NCBI RefSeq assembly: GCF_014195505.1
Contig: NZ_JACIBV010000001.1
Span: forward strand, 5,580,001 to 5,644,000
Direction: 5' to 3'
DNA from: Nonomuraea dietziae
GTDB taxonomy: Bacteria; Actinomycetota; Actinomycetes; Streptosporangiales; Streptosporangiaceae
DNA: 64,000 nucleotides
The first letter of the stretch is position 1, and each line of letters opens with the position of its first letter. Below the pieces are notes generated by a model, which saw only the letters and a program-made list of their open reading frames with translations, was not told where the DNA came from and did not search any database. Positions 60,170 to 64,000 of this stretch are shown piece by piece. The position numbers and the translations under genes were made by a program.

Positions 60170-62878
60170 GTGTTGAGTAACAGCAGCTATGGCTCCGAAC
60201 CGAACGGACGCACACCGCGCCCCGAGGGGACGGCTCGCCAGGGAAGGCGCCGTCGCTCGAGTTCTGTGCCCGCCTCGCAGCCGCCGCAAACCGGCTGGGG
60301 CACCGCCCGCCGTCCCGAGGCCGCCTACGAGCAGACCGGGGCCATGGACGCGCAGCCGCCGGCCCCCTCAGGTCCTCAGCGATCGCCCGGCAGGCAGGGC
60401 CCCTCGGGTCCGCAGGGCCCGTCAGGGCCGCAGCCCGGGCGGCAGCCGTCGGGCCCGCAGCAGATGCCGCCTCAGCAGACCGCGCAGTACCCTACCGGTG
60501 GCCCGGCCACCCGCAGCCGCGCCATGGAGGAGACCATGGCGGGCGGCCCCGCCCCTCGCCGCTCCCGTGGGGGACGCGGACCGCGCGGCCCCGAGGGCCC
60601 GGGCCGCGGCGGTGGTGGCGGCGGCGGTGGTGAAGGCAAGGGCAGCCGCGGCTGGAAACGGTTCATCCCGAACTGGAAGATCGTCATGGCGGGCATGGTC
60701 GTGGTCGCGGCCGGCGTCTTCGCCATGATCTGGGTCGGCTACGCCAACACCCCCCTGCCCACGGCGGCGCAGGTGGAGGCGACGGCTCAGGAAAGCATCA
60801 TCTACTACAACGACGGCAAGACCGAGATCGCCCGCTGGGGAACGCCCCGCAGGAACGTCGACATCAGCGACATCAACGACGCTGTGAAGGACGCCACGGT
60901 CGCGATCGAGAACAAGACCTTCTACGAGGACGCCGGCATCTCGCTCTCCGGCATGGCGCGCTCGGTGTGGAGCACCGCGACGGGCCAGCAGCTCCAGGGC
61001 GCCTCCACCATCACCCAGCAGATGGCCCGGAACTACTACCAAGGCCTCAGCCAGGAGCAGACCATCGAGCGGAAGATCAAGGAGATCTTCGTCGCGGTCA
61101 AGCTGAACAAGGAGCTCTCGAAGGAGCAGATCCTTCAGAACTACCTCAACACCGTCAACTTCGGACGTGCCTACGGCATCGAGGCGGCAGCCGAGGCATA
61201 CTTCGGCAAGGGCAAGAAGGCCAGCAACGTCACACCCGCGGAGGCGGCCTATCTGGCGGCCCGCATCCAGCAGCCCAACTGGGAGATCAACGACCCGAGG
61301 CTCAAACACCGCTGGAAGACGGTCATCGACTACATGGCCCAGCAGTTCCCGCAGAAGTACGCCAGCCTGCCCACGACGGCCAAGTACCCCCAGGTCGATG
61401 CCGCCAGCAAGAAGAACGAGCTCGCCGGGGTCAAGGGATACATGGTCGAGGCGGCCCTGGCGGAGCTGAAGGAGAAGTACCAGATCTCCAGCGACGAGGT
61501 CGAGCGCAGTGGTTACAGGATCACCACGACGTTCGACAGAAAGCTCATGAAGGACGCCAAGGTCGCGGCCGAGGGCGTCCTGAAGAGAATGTCCAAGGAG
61601 TACCACGCGGGTCTGGCCGCCGTTGACAACAAGACGGGCCGGGTCCTCGCCTTCTACGGCGGCAGCAACTACCTGACCGACCCCTGGAACGACGCCTTCA
61701 AGTCCTACAAGCAGGCGGCCTCCGCCTTCAAGCCGTACGTGCTCGCCGCCTGGCTCGACGCCGGCTACAGCCTCAACAGCTACGTCCCCGGCAACGAGAC
61801 CGTGCCCAAGGTGATCCCCGGCCAGCAGCCCGGCGGCTACCGCAACAGCCACAACGTGGGCCCCGCCGTCGACGTCGTGAAGGCCACCGCCGACTCCGTC
61901 AACACCGCCTACGTCTCCATGGCCTACAAGCTCCCCGGCCAGCTCGAGGACGTCAAGCGGATCGCCGTGGAGGCCGGTCTCGGCGAGAAGCGGATGGAAC
62001 AGGACATCAAGGACCACACCTACGGCTTCTCGATCGGCTCCGCCCTGGTGTCGCCCGTCGAGCAGGCGGCGGGATACTCGATCTTCGCCAACGGCGGCAA
62101 GCACATCGACTACCACGTGATCCAGAAGGTCGACACCGCCGACAAGACTCCGGTCGTGCGCGAGAGGCAGACGCCCCGCAAGGTGATCTCGGCCGAGGCC
62201 GCAGCCGACGCCACCGTCGCGATGCAGGCGGTGCTGAAGAACGGCACCGCCGCCGGAAAGGGCCTGGGCTCCAGGCCCGCCGCGGGCAAGACGGGCACCA
62301 ACAACGACGAGAAGGAAGCCTGGTTCGTCGGCTACACCCCGCAGATCTCCACCGCGGTCGGCTTCTACCGCGAGGAGTGCAGGACGAAGTCGGGCAAGGT
62401 CGTCCCGCCCCAGCACTCCAACTGCCCGTGGTCCGACGGCAAGAAGAACTCCAAGTACTCCATGCAGAAGCCCTACACCACGGCCTACGAGGTGAGCCTG
62501 GGCTTCGAGGGCGCGGGTCCGCCCACCGAGGTGTGGCGCGCGTTCATGCTCGCCGCGCACGAGGGCAAGGAGATCGAGCAGTTCCCGACCAAGGCGAGCA
62601 TCGGCCAGCCCGAGAACATCGTCACCAAGCCCACGCCCACCCCGAAGCCGACGCCGAGCAACCCGTTCGGCACGCCCGAGGATCCGTGGGGCAACGACGA
62701 CACCGACTGCGGCGTGCTCGGCTGCGGCGAGGGCGACAGCGACAGCGACGGGCTGCCCGAGGACGGCACCACCGACGCCGACAGGCTCGGTGACGTCGGC
62801 CAGGAGGAGGACCCGATGGGCGGCGGCTCCGTCGTTCCCGACCCCATGGCCGACCCCGCCAGGCGCGACCAGGAATGA
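60170..62878 (+). CDS. Class A penicillin-binding protein (PonA1-like)
   Basis: 902 residues from GTG 60170 (TTG 60173 also possible). Residues 1-160 are a disordered Pro/Gly/Gln-rich cytoplasmic region. TM at about 170-190 (WKIVMAGMVVVAAGVFAMIWVGYA). The GT51 glycosyltransferase domain has EDAGISLSGMARS and GASTITQQMARNYY. The transpeptidase domain has SAFKPYVLAAW (SxxK), TADSVNTAY (SxN) and AGKTGTNND (KTGT). The C-terminal tail after 800 is acidic and Pro-rich. It polymerises and cross-links peptidoglycan. Position equals Rv0050. Confidence 0.95.
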   Translation: MLSNSSYGSEPNGRTPRPEGTARQGRRRRSSSVPASQPPQTGWGTARRPEAAYEQTGAMDAQPPAPSGPQRSPGRQGPSGPQGPSGPQPGRQPSGPQQMPPQQTAQYPTGGPATRSRAMEETMAGGPAPRRSRGGRGPRGPEGPGRGGGGGGGGEGKGSRGWKRFIPNWKIVMAGMVVVAAGVFAMIWVGYANTPLPTAAQVEATAQESIIYYNDGKTEIARWGTPRRNVDISDINDAVKDATVAIENKTFYEDAGISLSGMARSVWSTATGQQLQGASTITQQMARNYYQGLSQEQTIERKIKEIFVAVKLNKELSKEQILQNYLNTVNFGRAYGIEAAAEAYFGKGKKASNVTPAEAAYLAARIQQPNWEINDPRLKHRWKTVIDYMAQQFPQKYASLPTTAKYPQVDAASKKNELAGVKGYMVEAALAELKEKYQISSDEVERSGYRITTTFDRKLMKDAKVAAEGVLKRMSKEYHAGLAAVDNKTGRVLAFYGGSNYLTDPWNDAFKSYKQAASAFKPYVLAAWLDAGYSLNSYVPGNETVPKVIPGQQPGGYRNSHNVGPAVDVVKATADSVNTAYVSMAYKLPGQLEDVKRIAVEAGLGEKRMEQDIKDHTYGFSIGSALVSPVEQAAGYSIFANGGKHIDYHVIQKVDTADKTPVVRERQTPRKVISAEAAADATVAMQAVLKNGTAAGKGLGSRPAAGKTGTNNDEKEAWFVGYTPQISTAVGFYREECRTKSGKVVPPQHSNCPWSDGKKNSKYSMQKPYTTAYEVSLGFEGAGPPTEVWRAFMLAAHEGKEIEQFPTKASIGQPENIVTKPTPTPKPTPSNPFGTPEDPWGNDDTDCGVLGCGEGDSDSDGLPEDGTTDADRLGDVGQEEDPMGGGSVVPDPMADPARRDQE

Positions 62879-64000
62879 CGCGGCCCTTGCTGACGGCACG
62901 GCTGGTGCCGTACCTGCCCCTGGGGTTGTTCGCGGCCCTGGGGGCGGTTCTCGCCTACGTGTGGAAGCTGCCCTGCAGGACGGGTGGCTGGAACAACTCC
63001 ATCCAGACGTACGCGAACTTCTGCTACACCGACATCTATCCGCTCTACTTCGACCGGAAGCTGGTCACGGAGAACCCCTACTTCGCCGACGTGCCGTTCG
63101 ACAAGCAGGTGGAGTACCCGGTCGTGCTCGGCGAGGTCATGCAGGTCATCGCCTGGATAGCGCGCGGGCTGGCGCCGCCCCTCGAGGCGGGTCCGGCCGC
63201 CCTGGACAGGGCCGCGGCGGCGCAGGCCGTCTACTTCTACGACATCACCGTGGTCCTGCTCGGGCTCTGCCTGGTGGTGGGGGTGCTGCTGATGGCCGCG
63301 GTCGCGGGGCCCTCACGCCGGTGGGACGCGCTGTGGTACGCGCTGGCCCCGGCCGTGATCCTCGCCGCCTACGTCAACTGGGACCTCGTCGCGGGCGCGC
63401 TGTCCATGGGCTTCCTGCTGGCGTGGTCGCGGGGGCGTCAGGTGGCCGCGGGCGTGCTGCTCGGCCTGGCCATCGCCACGAAGTTCTACCCGCTGATGTT
63501 CGTGGGCGCGCTGTTCCTGCTCGCCCTGCGCACCTGGAAGTGGCGCTCGTTCCTGGTCTCGATGGCCGCGGCCGCGGCCGCGTGGCTCGTCGTCAACGTG
63601 CCGTTCATGCTGCTGGCATGGGACGGCTGGCGCCGCTTCTACGTCTTCTCCCAGGAGCGCGGCATCGACTGGGGCTCGCCGTGGCTGTTCTTCGAGCGCA
63701 AGGGCTGGCCGATCCTCGGCACCATGGACCCGAGTCTGCTCGGCATGCTCTCGCTTGGGCTGCTCTGCCTGGGCATCGCGGTGCTGACGATGCTCGCACC
63801 GCGGCGGCCACGCCTGGCGCAGATCTGCTTCCTGGCGCTGGCGGCGTTCATGATGACGAACAAGGTGTGGTCGCCGCAGTTCGTGCTGTGGCTGGTGCCG
63901 TTCGCCGTGCTGGCCAGGCCCAACTGGAAGCCGCTGGCGCTCTGGCAGGTCGCCGAGGTCTGGTACTTCTTCGCGATCTGGCTCTACCTGCTCTACCAGG
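62875..64000 (+). CDS. GT87-type polytopic glycosyltransferase, C-terminus beyond window
   Basis: About 375 residues are visible from ATG 62875, which overlaps the PBP stop (ATGA). Multiple TM segments begin LVPYLPLGLFAALGAVLAYVWKL. A large first periplasmic loop contains CYTDIYPLYFDRKL and YPVVLGEVMQVIAWI, the family's acidic motif region. LLGLAIATKFYPLMFVGALFLLAL and NKVWSPQFVLWLVPFAV follow. It resembles DUF2029/GT87 GT-C enzymes that use polyprenyl-phosphate sugars (mannose or arabinose). Gene order PBP-GT87 equals Rv0050-Rv0051. Confidence 0.88.
   Translation, partial: MTRPLLTARLVPYLPLGLFAALGAVLAYVWKLPCRTGGWNNSIQTYANFCYTDIYPLYFDRKLVTENPYFADVPFDKQVEYPVVLGEVMQVIAWIARGLAPPLEAGPAALDRAAAAQAVYFYDITVVLLGLCLVVGVLLMAAVAGPSRRWDALWYALAPAVILAAYVNWDLVAGALSMGFLLAWSRGRQVAAGVLLGLAIATKFYPLMFVGALFLLALRTWKWRSFLVSMAAAAAAWLVVNVPFMLLAWDGWRRFYVFSQERGIDWGSPWLFFERKGWPILGTMDPSLLGMLSLGLLCLGIAVLTMLAPRRPRLAQICFLALAAFMMTNKVWSPQFVLWLVPFAVLARPNWKPLALWQVAEVWYFFAIWLYLLYQ

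Overview
This window looks like the replication-origin region of a high-GC actinobacterial chromosome. The evidence is the gene order rpmH-dnaA-dnaN-gnd-recF-DUF721-gyrB-gyrA-DUF3566-tRNA-Ile on one side of the origin and rnpA-yidD-yidC-jag-rsmG-parA-parB on the other, many GTG/TTG starts, third-position G/C bias, and inositol-phosphate synthase. Order, paralogue content and protein style suggest Streptosporangiales (Nonomuraea/Streptosporangium-like). The taxon is an inference; the actinobacterial assignment is secure.

Layout. (1) 1-4783, minus strand: a tightly overlapping cassette of SWIM zinc-finger protein, unknown protein, VWA protein, MoxR-like AAA+ ATPase and a DUF5682-like protein cut by the left edge. 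It is conserved-looking but functionally uncharacterised. (2) 5027-6872: small membrane protein and a histidine kinase with no neighbouring response regulator. (3) 6934-11591: quinate/shikimate catabolic cluster (MHS-type transporter, shikimate dehydrogenase, two-domain dehydroshikimate dehydratase, TetR) with palindromes in the divergent promoter. (4) 11632-19589: accessory genes (TetR/imine-reductase-like pair with duplicated operator, hydrolases, secreted HNH nuclease, methyltransferase, membrane serine hydrolase, XRE/membrane-protein pair). (5) 19700-20069: remains of a tyrosine recombinase beside tRNA-Ile. (6) 20200-31547: gyrA, gyrB, DUF721, recF, gnd, dnaN, oriC with DnaA boxes, dnaA. 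The dnaA reading frame is broken by one extra base in a C4 run at 30507-30510. (7) 31983-38407: rpmH, rnpA, yidD, yidC, jag, rsmG, parA, parB, with five exact 14-bp parS cores (one inside parA, four just after parB). (8) 38408-45216: threonine-aldolase-like, Ddl-like, aminotransferase and GNAT genes separated by unusually long, repeat-rich spacers. (9) 45328-53602: the envelope-stress/redox block DUF6049-murJ-pseudokinase-sigM-anti-sigma followed by trxB-trxA, in the same order as in mycobacteria, with the pseudokinase as a separate gene rather than fused to MurJ. (10) 53650-64000: YbaK-like protein, CCA-adding enzyme, MFS protein, IPP isomerase, then padR-ino1, DUF5318, class A PBP and GT87 membrane glycosyltransferase (cut by the right edge).

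How it works together: DnaA/oriC, ParABS, gyrase, RecF and the beta clamp run initiation, segregation and topology. RpmH, RnpA, YidC, Jag and RsmG belong to translation and membrane insertion. MurJ, its pseudokinase, SigM with its anti-sigma factor, Ddl, the PBP and GT87 belong to envelope building and its stress control. The most notable non-housekeeping items are the MoxR/VWA/SWIM/DUF5682 cassette, the integrase relic at tRNA-Ile, the frameshift in dnaA, the operator architectures of the TetR, PadR and XRE regulators, and the dense tandem repeats and purine/pyrimidine-skewed tracts around parA-parB and ddl.
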